A stretch of DNA of 64,000 nucleotides from the NCBI GenBank assembly GCA_028826165.1, contig JAPDFW010000103.1:62001-126000 (forward strand). Direction: 5' to 3'. The stretch's first letter is position 1. Each line of letters starts with the position of its first letter. The notes below the pieces were generated by a model. It ran no database searches and was not told the origin of the DNA. It saw only the letters and a list, made by a program, of their open reading frames with translations. The stretch comes from Anaeramoeba ignava. Lineage: Eukaryota; Metamonada; Anaeramoebidae. A program made the translations under genes and the position numbers. Shown here piece after piece: positions 16,099 to 26,064 of the stretch.

Positions 16099-17576
16099 AT
16101 GATAAAGAAATTAGAAGGAAAAATAATTTTTGGAGATTATTCAAAATTTAATTCAGGTTTTCTTTTAAAAAATTAATTTATAAATTAAAAATTAAATTAA
16201 ATTTATAAATTTATAAAAATTTAGGAAATCAAATTAAGGAATTAATTAATTCAAAAAATCTTAAAATTGAACAGAATATTTTATCTTCTCATTCTTCTGA
16301 AATTGTGGATATTCAATTTATTAACAATCAAAAAACAAGAGAAACCAAATTTTTTATAAGTGTTGATGGAGCAGGAGTTCTTAAAATGTGGAAAATAAAC
16401 AAACAAAAATCAATTAGAGAAAATGTTGAAAATGAAGAAGTTGAAAATATTAAAACAATTCAAGCACATAATAAATGTATAAATGGATGTGATATGAACA
16501 AAATTATTCCAACGGCTTGTACTTGTAGTGATGATAAAACAATCAAAATTTGGGATCTCAATAAACTTGAACAAATTTCAATTGAGAAATCCCATAAAAG
16601 CTTTGTTAATTGTTGCAGATATGAAAGAACATCAGGAAATTTGATCATATCTTCAAGTATGGATAATACAATTAGGGTTTGGGATTGCAGATCATCAAAA
16701 AGTGGAACAACTCTTCATACATCTGAACAAGTAAATTCTGTTGATTTTTATTTCCCTGAAAGCTACCATTTTATTTCAGGTTCTCAAAATGGAAAGGTTT
16801 CTATTTATGATATAAGAATTAATAAAGAACTATCTAGCAATCTTGATTCACAAGAGAAAAAGGAAACTGAGTGGATTCACAAAAGAATTGAAAGGAAAAA
16901 GAGAAAAAAAGAAGAAATGGAAGCAAAACAAATTGCAAATGAGGAACAAAAGAATCAAAAACAGCAAAAATATACAACTGCACTTGACAACAAGTTACAC
17001 CAAGCCCTTTATTCTCAGTTATCAACATGGAGTTGGGGAATGGATCTACAAATTTCAAACAAAATTACATCATCAAAAAAAACAACTGATCTCCCATTTG
17101 CTAAATTTTCAAATAAGAACCAATCATCGAAATCTTCCTTCAATAAATTCTATCAAGAATACATCCTCCCATTCAAAGGACATGATCCGCTCAAGGATAT
17201 TTATTCTGTTTGCGTTTCTAATACAGGACTGTTTGTTCTTTCTTCCTCTCAAGACAATTCCCATAATGTTTGGAATAGCAGTAACAGATCAGGTCTTTTC
17301 ACACTCCAAGGAGCCAAATTATCAACCAAATGCAATCCAAAGTTTTCACAATTTGATGATTGGGTTGTTTGTGGATCAGATAATGGGAAGATTCTATTCT
17401 GGATTATTGATCCAAGATCACAATCTCGTCAAGATCAACAAATTAACGTTTTTGAATTTTTGAAAATTCACAAACATCCTGTTTCTTGTGTGAATTTAAA
17501 TGAAGACAATTCAGTCCTTGTTTCAGGTGATCTGAGTGGGAGAATTAATGTGAGAACATCTGAATTTTATGATTAG
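16099..17576 (+). CDS. WD40-repeat protein with central charged insertion
   Basis: Exons join(16099..16156, 16225..17576), 469 residues; the 68-nt intron is phase 1 and gives MIKKLEGKIIFGDYSKFNSG, continuing NQIKELINSK. At least seven WD-type blades are visible, for example FFISVDGAGVLKMWKI, ACTCSDDKTIKIWDL, IISSSMDNTIRVWDC, FISGSQNGKVSIYDI, VCGSDNGKILFWII and LVSGDLSGRINV. A basic/coiled insertion (IERKKRKKEEMEAKQIANEE) lies between blades four and five. The propeller implies a scaffold role. I do not recognise the specific ortholog. Confidence 0.85.
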
Positions 17577-17707
17577 AAACAACGAAAGAAAAAGAATTAT
17601 TTTTTGTTTTGGATTTTTTGGATTATTTTTGTTTGTGTTAATTTTATAAAAAAAATTTTGAAAAAGAAAATTAAAAGGAATTAAAAATAAAAGAAAAGAA
17701 AATCAAA

Positions 17708-19255
17708 TCAATTGAAATAAATCTCCATCAATTCCGCTTCCCAAATTTCGCCTGCAGAAAAATAGTTATTAGCATCTTCCGAACAAGGAACTAAACCTTT
17801 TGGAACTTTAAAAGAAGACCCAAAACTTGATTTGCCAGATTTAAGATCTTGACCGATAATAAAATCGAAAGAGAAACAAGGACCTAAATCATTTTTGTAA
17901 ATCAAAGCAAACTTTTCATCATCATTTCTTAAGAATTTTTTCGTTTCTCCAAATTTCAAATCATAATTTTTAAGTGTGAAAATGAAAGCATTAGGATCCA
18001 CAATAAAACCACCATCATCAAAACTATCAATCCATTTGGATTTATCTGAAACAAAGCCTACTTCAGTGAAACCACCAAAAATAAAGCCTCTGGTTGTTTT
18101 GATCAATACCAAAGTGGGACCTTGATCATCGCACACTTCGTGGAAATTGTATTTTGCTTGGCCTTTATGGGATCTGAACTGGAGTTTAAGAGATGAAACT
18201 GAGGAATATCGTGTTATCCATTTGGTTAGTGAATTTATTTGCTTGTAATATCGAACAATTTGAGATTTAGCAAATGTTTTAGCGATTTTTTTCTCCTCAT
18301 TGTTTTTGGATTCGATGAAAATTTGTTGTAATTGAGTAATCAAGTCTCCTGATATAACTTGTTGTGATATCATTTCACGGATTTGTTTGGATGTGATATT
18401 TGTCTTGATATTTTTTTCAATATGATGGAAAAATCCTTTCATTTGGGAATTGAAAGACGAGTCTTGATGATGGTCACCGATTTTGAATTTATTATTTCTC
18501 AACCACCATTTTTCAAGAACAACAAAAAGTTTGGGATAATCTTTGAATTCATGATTCTTAGTTCCAATTTTCATTATATCCATAAGTTTGTCTTGAGAGA
18601 AATCAAGAATTTTCTCACTTTCAAGAAGAGATCCAAAGTTTTTCTGGATAATCATTTCACATTTTTGGATAAGTCCTGGGAAAATATCATCTGGAAAGTT
18701 ATAAACATCAATAACGTTCTCTATTGTTGTGAAACCGTGGGCATTAATCAATGAGAAAATGGGGGTTAATTCAAATTGATAAGCACAATTGAAAATTGGA
18801 ATCCAATTTTTTGAGTTGATATCGATTTTTTCTGTGTAAATCCATCTCAAAATTTCTTCCATTGCTTGTTCGTTAATTTCTTTAAAGATGAATTCTTTTT
18901 GGTTGTTTTCTTTGGACAATTTACAAAAATAAGGACATCTGCAAGAAACAATATTTTTATGGCAAGGAAATTGTCTTTTGGATTCACCAACTGTTATGAT
19001 CCAATCTGCATCTTTATTTTGATTTTTTCTCATTTTTTCCAAATCTTGAAATAATGTTTGAGTTTGTTTTTTTATAACTGGAATATTTTCATTTTCATTT
19101 TCATTTTCATTTTCAATTTCATTTTCATCTTCGTTTTCTGAATTTGATTCTGATTCGTTTTCGTTTTCATTTTCTGAATTTGATTCATTTTCTGAATTGG
19201 AATCTGATTCTGTTTCTGATTCAATTTTTGATGTTTTTTTTTGCTTTTTCAACAT
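17708..19255 (-). CDS. BTB-BACK-TLDc domain protein
   Basis: 515 residues in one exon. Residues 1-60 are S/E/N-rich and acidic (ENENEN repeats). A BTB domain spans about 80-175 (ADWIITVGESKRQFPCHKNI, LRWIYTEKIDI), followed by a BACK-like helical part to about 300. The TLDc domain covers about 355-515: DDQGPTLVLIKTTRGFIFGG, AFIFTLKN, IYKNDLGPCFSFDFIIG and a final ELMEIYFN. It has the same architecture as the gene at 515-1978 but the two are well diverged, so they are old paralogs. The likely role is a cullin-3 adaptor or a stress/V-ATPase regulator; the partner is unknown. Confidence 0.9.
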   Translation of the reverse strand: MLKKQKKTSKIESETESDSNSENESNSENENENESESNSENEDENEIENENENENENIPVIKKQTQTLFQDLEKMRKNQNKDADWIITVGESKRQFPCHKNIVSCRCPYFCKLSKENNQKEFIFKEINEQAMEEILRWIYTEKIDINSKNWIPIFNCAYQFELTPIFSLINAHGFTTIENVIDVYNFPDDIFPGLIQKCEMIIQKNFGSLLESEKILDFSQDKLMDIMKIGTKNHEFKDYPKLFVVLEKWWLRNNKFKIGDHHQDSSFNSQMKGFFHHIEKNIKTNITSKQIREMISQQVISGDLITQLQQIFIESKNNEEKKIAKTFAKSQIVRYYKQINSLTKWITRYSSVSSLKLQFRSHKGQAKYNFHEVCDDQGPTLVLIKTTRGFIFGGFTEVGFVSDKSKWIDSFDDGGFIVDPNAFIFTLKNYDLKFGETKKFLRNDDEKFALIYKNDLGPCFSFDFIIGQDLKSGKSSFGSSFKVPKGLVPCSEDANNYFSAGEIWEAELMEIYFN

Positions 19256-19442
19256 GAATTATATTTTTTTTTTTTGTTTTTGAAAAAATGAAAAATAAAA
19301 AAATGAAAAAAAGAAAGTGGAATATCAAAAATAAATCAAAAAAAAAAAAAGAAAAATCTTTACTTTAACTTTTCCAAAAGAAGAAAAGAAACAAAAACAA
19401 AACAAAAAAAAAAAATAAACGGAAATTGTGAAATTTAATAGT

Positions 19443-21119
19443 TCACTTCTCTATCAAAGATAAACAATGTTCTTTAAGACCACCATCAGGATTTAAACCA
19501 TAAAAATCATCAGCATCCAAAAGTTCATTTGCGATATCAAGATTGACAATATGATCTTTCTTTCCAGAATAAATAAATCTCATGAGCTGATCCAAAGCAT
19601 CCCAAGTTCTTCCGCTCATATCAGGAACGGAATTGGAAGAGTCCTCAACACATTGGAACATGCCACTATAAAGAGTGGTTCTAGCAGCAAGGATTTCCTT
19701 GTGAGCATATATGATTTTCTTGCTGTCAGAAGGAATGTGGATCTGAAAATTTTTTGAGTTGTGATTTTCATATAAATTTCCAAAATCTTGAATCAATCGC
19801 AAATAGTTTGATTCGAAGGAAATCAAATCGGGTTTCAGCCCGAATTTCTCGAGAATTTCAATCACTTGCTGTTTTTCTGCATGCGAAAGATTGCGTGTTC
19901 GGAAAACCCCTGAATAAATATACAAAATCAAGGAATCCAATTGTGAGTATTTGAGTTTTTTATTTGCGATCCAAAAAAATTGAGAAGAAACATCGATATT
20001 TCCGAATTGATCAGTTAGTTTGAGTCTTGCAGAGAGGATACTTCGGTGCGCCCTAATAGGAATGTTATCCAGAGAGAAAACCTCGAAATCTGTGAGAATG
20101 GACTCGCGATAGAACTTCTTCATATCAACTGACAAAGTGGGTTTTGATTCAAAATGAAGAAAGTAAAGATCGTTTTGGTAAAAATTATTATCGAACCCTC
20201 CAAACACACAGACGCAATCAGAGCTGATTTTAGCCGCATCATGACGGAGACGGCCAGTAATGGGATTGTCGGAGAGAGACAGAAGATTCCATTTCTTAGT
20301 CTCGAGATTGAATCCAAGAACATCAGTAAAAAACGAGTCGGTTGTAGTTGTATAACCCGAGATCACAAGTATATGGTTTCTGAAGAGAAGCCCAGCATGA
20401 CCGAATCGGTGGTACGGCCATATTTTGTTGTTGTCTTGATATTTTGTCGGCACTCTCTCGTCTTGTGATAAAGACATATAGTATTCTTGATTTTTAGTCA
20501 AAAGTTCTTTGTCCGTTATTTCTTCCCATTTGTCGTTTTTGAAATCATAAGTGAATAAAGAGGCCTGCGGAACAACATAGAATCCGCCGAAAATATACAT
20601 CTTGTTTTCATACACAACAGCAGTATTAGAGGACGTTATAAACGGAAGAGACGGCGATTTATGCGTCCACTTGCGAGTGTCAAAATCATAGCAATATAGC
20701 GCCCCATTTGAGTTTATACCCCCATAAGCCCAAATTTTATTGTCGTATATTACTGTGCTGTGATCGACTAGTCCCCCAGGGCTCGAGTCTAGTTCCTTCC
20801 ATGTGTTGTTTCGTGGATCAAATTCCCACAAACATCGTAGATGCTGATCTTCGGAACTGATCCCTCCTAATAAATAGAATTTGTCTTTGTAAACATCTAA
20901 TGAATGCGCTGATCTCGCACATGGGCTTTTGGTACTACTAGGCGTTACTAATTCCCATTTCAGTGTTTCTAGATCTAGTCGCTCAAGTGTTTCTATTCTT
21001 CCTGATAGAATTCTTCCCCCAAAAAGATATAAACTATTTCCGTACTTTATAATTCGGTGATTGCTTCGTTTTTGTACCGTTATTCCTTCCGTTTCGATTT
21101 TGGAACAAGTGAATTCCAT
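19443..21119 (-). CDS. kelch-repeat protein with two C-terminal BTB domains
   Basis: 558 residues. Six kelch motifs fill residues 15-330 (SLYLFGGRILSGRIETLERL, FYLLGGISSEDQ, IWAYGGINSNGALYCYDFDT, MYIFGGFYV, ILVISGYTTT, CVCVFGGFDNN). Two BTB domains follow, near 335-435 (LTDFEVFSLDNIPIRAHRSI) and 455-558 (FQIHIPSDSKKIIYAHKEIL, LMRFIYSGKKDHIVNLDIAN). The kelch-BTB-BTB order is that of LZTR1, a cullin-3 substrate receptor for Ras-family GTPases; Ras as substrate here is only an analogy. Base composition is richer in G and C than its surroundings, with no intron. Confidence 0.9.
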   Translation of the reverse strand: MEFTCSKIETEGITVQKRSNHRIIKYGNSLYLFGGRILSGRIETLERLDLETLKWELVTPSSTKSPCARSAHSLDVYKDKFYLLGGISSEDQHLRCLWEFDPRNNTWKELDSSPGGLVDHSTVIYDNKIWAYGGINSNGALYCYDFDTRKWTHKSPSLPFITSSNTAVVYENKMYIFGGFYVVPQASLFTYDFKNDKWEEITDKELLTKNQEYYMSLSQDERVPTKYQDNNKIWPYHRFGHAGLLFRNHILVISGYTTTTDSFFTDVLGFNLETKKWNLLSLSDNPITGRLRHDAAKISSDCVCVFGGFDNNFYQNDLYFLHFESKPTLSVDMKKFYRESILTDFEVFSLDNIPIRAHRSILSARLKLTDQFGNIDVSSQFFWIANKKLKYSQLDSLILYIYSGVFRTRNLSHAEKQQVIEILEKFGLKPDLISFESNYLRLIQDFGNLYENHNSKNFQIHIPSDSKKIIYAHKEILAARTTLYSGMFQCVEDSSNSVPDMSGRTWDALDQLMRFIYSGKKDHIVNLDIANELLDADDFYGLNPDGGLKEHCLSLIEK

Positions 21120-22640
21120 TTTATTTGGATCGAGAAAGAAAAAAATGAATTTTTCGAAAACGATTTTTTTAATTTTTTTTTTATTTTTAAGATTGATTTT
21201 AATTTATTGATTTTAAGATTGATTGATTAATTGATTAATTGATTAATTTATTGATTGATTGATTTTAATTTATTGATTTTAAGGTTGATTTTAAGATTGA
21301 TTTATTGATTGATTTTAAGATTGATTAATTGATTGATTGATTAATTGATTAATTGATTAATTGATTGATTAATTGATTTATTGATTGATTAATTGATTTA
21401 TTGATTGATTAATTGATTTATTGATTAATTTATTGATTGATTAATTGATTTGATTTATTAATTGATTTTATTGATTTTTAAATTGATTTAATTAATTTTA
21501 AATTTATTTTTAATTGATTTTGTGATTTTTTGGACAATTTATTGGTAATGATGGATTGGTGATTTATTGATTATTGACAATTTATTGATTAGTAATTGAC
21601 ATTGACAATTTTGATTTAATAATTAATTTATTAGTGATTTTGGTGACAATTTGATTGGTATTGATTTATTTGATTTTATTGACAATTAATTGGTGATTTT
21701 GACAATAATTTTTGATTAATTTGATTTATTTATTAGTGATTTATTAACAATTTATTGATTTTATTTGACAATTAATTGATTTATTGACAAATTTGATTAT
21801 TTATTATTTAAATTTGGTATTGATTGATTGATTTAATTGATTCAATGATTGATTAATAATTGGACAATTTATTGATTTGGTAATTTATTCAATTTTATTT
21901 TTAATTGGACAATTAGTAATTTGTGGTAATTAATAATTATTGATTGACAATTTTGGTGATTAATTTATTGATTTATTAATTAATTATTTTTTTAGTTATT
22001 GGACAATTGATTTGGTGATTTCATTGGTAATTTTATTATTGATTGGTAATTGGTGATTTGATTTTTTGATTTGATTTGATTTGGTAATTTTAACCAATTA
22101 ATTTATTGTAATTTGATTGACAATTTTAAAATTTTGACATTTGATTTATTGATTTATTAATTTTATTTTGCCAATTATTATTGTACATTATTTTGATTAA
22201 TTGGTAATTAATTATTATTAGTAATTTTATTTGATTGATTGATTTATTTGCCAATTTAATTTTGGTGGACAATTGATTTATTTATTATTGGTAATTTATT
22301 ATTATTTGATTAATTTATTGATTTTAATTGATTTTAATTTATTTATTGATTTATTTATTTATTTATTATTGGTGAAATTTTGGTGATTTGTAATTGATTG
22401 GTGGTAATTGATTGATTGATTGATTTTAATTGGTAATTTTAAAATTGATTTGACAATTGATAATTTGGGATTATTGATTATTGAATTGCCAATTTGGTAA
22501 TTGATTGTAATTAATTGATTTATTAATTATTTATTTAATTGGATTTATTGATTTTGAAAAATATTTTTGAAAATTTAAATTTTGTTTTTATTTTTTTTTG
22601 ATTGAATTTGATTGAAAAAGAAAAAGAAATCAAAAATGTG
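21120..22640. repeat. ATTGATT-type low-complexity spacer
   Basis: About 1.5 kb without a gene. 21,170-21,520 is regular ATTGATTAATTGATT. 21,520-22,520 is less regular and dotted with ATTGACAAT, ATTGGTAAT and ATTGCCAAT variants. I see no open frame, RNA gene or splice-like array. Confidence 0.8.
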
Positions 22641-22647
22641 AAAATTA

Positions 22648-23035
22648 AATTGATTCAATTTCTTTTTAATTTTTTAAAGCCAATTTGATTAATATTGAAT
22701 TATCTTGATTATTTGGAAACTTCTTCATTTTTTTTATCAATTTAATTCCTTTAATTTTTATTGATTTATTCGATTTTCTTTTTGATTTTTGAAAATAAAT
22801 TGAAATTGAAATTAAAATTAATTTTTGATTTTTGAAATAATTTGAAATTAATTAATTGATTAATAATTATTAATTAATAATTGATTAAAATATTTGATGA
22901 TTTTTGATTATTTTTAATTTGATTTATTCAATTGATTCCATAAAGCCCAACAATTGTTTTTGAATAATTGATTTTGGGAAATTGATTGATTTATTTAATT
23001 AATTGATTAAATTTTAATTTCAATTTTTGTTTTTT
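22648..23035 (-). pseudogene. decayed copies of two armadillo exons
   Basis: 22,648-22,782 matches the terminal armadillo exon at 23,156-23,274 but carries small indels and extra AATTGATT sequence that destroy the frame. 22,910-23,035 matches an internal armadillo exon with the same kind of damage. Between them lies recognisable intron sequence of the family (AAATTAATT, then ATTAATAATTATTAATTAA). This is a dead duplicate of the 3' end of the ARM gene. Confidence 0.7.
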
Positions 23036-23155
23036 ATTGATTTTGAAAAATATTTGAAAAGAAAAAAAATAATTTTGTTTTTGGTTTTTATTGAATTTGA
23101 TGGGAAAAAGAAAAGAAATCAAAATCAAAATCAAAATTAAATTGATTCAATTTCT

Positions 23156-26030
23156 TTATAATCTTTTTAAAGCCAATTTCCCATAATATTGAATATCTTG
23201 ATTATTTGGAAACTTCTTCATTGCTGTTTTTATCAATTTAATTCCTTGTAATTTTTTTATTTCTCTTCGATTTTCTTTTTTGATTTTTTGAAAATAAATT
23301 AAATTGAAATTGAAATTAATTTTTTTGGATTTTTGGAAATAAATTGAAATTAATTAAATATTTTTTTGATTAATAATTAATAATAAATAATTAATTAAAA
23401 TATTTGGATTTTTGATTATTTTTTAATTACCTTTATTATTAGCAATATTCCATAAAGCTCCACATCCTTGTTCTTGAATATCTTGATTATTTGGGAAATT
23501 ATTCATTGATTTAATAATAGGTTCAATTCCTTTTAAATTTCTAATTTCAATTTTGTTTTCTATTTATTTGAAAATAGAAATTGAAATTGAAATTAATTTT
23601 TTTGGATTTTTGGAAATAAATTGAAATTAATTAAATATTTTTTTGATTAATAATTAATAATAAATAATTGATTAAAATATTTGGATTTTTGATTATTTTT
23701 TAATTACCTTTATTATTAGCAGAAATATTCAATAAAGCTCTACATCCATTTTCTTGAATATCTTGATTATTTGGGAAATTATTCATTGATTTAATAATAG
23801 GTTCAATTCCTTTTAAATTTCTAATTTCAATTTTGTTTTCTATTTTTATTTGAAAATTGAAATTGAAATTGAAATTGAAATTGATTGTTTTGGATTTTTG
23901 GAAATAAATTGAAATTGATTAAATATTTTTTTGATTTATAATTAATAATAAATAATTAATTAAAATATTTGGATTTTTGATTATTTTTTAATTACCTTTA
24001 TTATCATCAGCAATATTCAATAAAGCTCCACATCCTTTTTTTTGAATAACTTGATTATTTGGAAAATTATTCATTGATTTAATAATAGGTTCAATTCCTT
24101 TTAAATTTCTAATTTCAATTTTGTTTTCTATTTTTATTTGAAAATTGAAATTGAAATTGAAATTGATTTTTTTTGGATTTTTGGAAATAAATTGAAATTA
24201 ATTAAATATTTTTTTGATTAATAATTAATAATAAATAATTAATTAAAATATTTTAATTTATAATTTTATTTATTTTTGATTTTTAATTACCTTTATTATT
24301 AGCAATATTCCATAAAGCTCCACATCCTTGTTTTTGAATATCTTGATTATTTGGAAAATTATTCATTGATTTAATAATAGGTTCAATTCCTTTTAAATTT
24401 CTAATTTCAATTTGGTTTTCTATTTTTATTTGAAAATTGAAATTGAAATTGAAATTGAAATTAATTTTTTTTTGGATTTTTGGAAATAAATTGAAATTAA
24501 TTAAATATTTTTTTGATTAATAATTAATAATTAATAATTGATTAAAATATTTGAATTTTTGATTATTTTTTAATTACCTTTATCAGCAGCAATACTCAAT
24601 AAAGCCCCACATCCTTGTTTTTGAATATCTTGATTATTTGGAAAATTATTCATTGATTTAATAATAGGTTCAATTCCTTTTAAATTTCTAATTTCAATTT
24701 TGTTTTCTATTTATTTGAAAATTGAAAATTGAAATTGAAATTAATTTTTTTGGATTTTTGGAAATAAATTGAAATTAATTAAATATTTTTTTGATTAATA
24801 ATTAATAATAAATAATTGATTAAAATATTTGGATTTTTGATTATTTTTTAATTACCTTTATTAAAAGCAGCAATATTCAATAAAGCCTTACATCCATTTT
24901 CTTGAATATCTTGATTATTTGGGAAATTATTCATTGATTTAATAATAGGTTCAATTCCTTTTAAATTTCTAATTTCAATTTGGTTTTCTATTTTTATTTG
25001 AAAATAAATTGAAATTGAAATTAATTTTTTTTGGATTTTTGGAAATAAATTGAAATTAATTAAATATTTTTTTGATTAATAATTAATAATAAATAATTAA
25101 TTAAAATATTTGATTTTTGATTATTTTTTAATTACCTTCATTAAAAGACAGATTATTTAAAGCCCAACATCCATATTTTTGAATATCTTGATTATTTGGG
25201 AAATTATTCATTGATTTAATAATAGGTTCAATTCCTTTTAAATTTCTAATTTCAATTTGGTTTTCTATTTTTATTTGAAAATAAATTGAAATTGAAATTA
25301 ATTTTTTTTGGATTTTTGGAAATAAATTGAAATTAATTAAATATTTTTTTGATTAATAATTAATAATTAATAATTGATTAAAATATTTGAATTTTTGATT
25401 ATTTTTTAATTACCTTTATTATTAGCAGCAATATTCAATAAAGCTCCACATCCTTTTTTTTGAATATCTTGATTATTTGAGAAATTATTCATTGATTTAA
25501 TAATAGGTTCAATTCCTTTTAAATTTCTAATTTCAATTTTGTTTTCTATTTTTTTGAAATTGAAATTGAAATTGAAATTGAAATTAATTGTTTTGGATTT
25601 TTGGAAATAAATTGAAATTAATTAAATATTTTTTTGATTAATAATTAATAATAAATAATTGATTAAAATATTTGGATTTTTGATTATTTTTATTTACCTT
25701 TATTAACAGCAATATTCAATAAAGCCCCACATCCTTTTTCTTGAATATCTTGATTATTTGGGAAATTATTCATTACATTTATAAGAGGTTCAATTCCATT
25801 AAATTTTTTTATTTCTATTTGATTATCTTTAAATTGCCAATTGTTATTATTATTATTATTATTTTTAATATTATTATTCAAAAATTGTTTCAAAAAAATA
25901 AATATTTTACCTTCTTTTTCTTTTGTAAATTTTTGTAAAATAAAACATCCATTTTCTTGAATAATTTCATTATTTGGAAATTTATTCATACATTCGACAA
26001 TAAAAGGAATATCAATTTCAATTAATTCTT
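23156..26030 (-). CDS. armadillo-repeat protein built from tandem one-repeat exons
   Basis: Exons on the minus strand: 25698-about 26030, 25414-25545, 25136-25264, 24856-24987, 24578-24706, 24291-24419, 23996-24127, 23708-23839, 23431-23559 and terminal 23156-23274. Each internal exon is 129 or 132 nt, starts and ends in phase 1 and encodes one armadillo unit: IRNLKGIEPIIKSMNNFPNN then QDIQEQGCGALWNIANNK. The first exon holds two units separated by an N-rich stretch, the last ends LALKRL and stop, about 11 units in all. Introns of 148-163 nt are nearly identical to one another (GTAATTAAAAAATAATC, ending TTTTATTTGAAAATAG). The super-helix should be a protein-binding scaffold. The start is unclear: the first in-frame ATG (25989) cuts the first unit in half. 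See the BTB gene just upstream. Confidence 0.8.
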
Positions 26031-26064
26031 TTTTTTTAAAAAAATTAAATTAAATTAAATTAAA

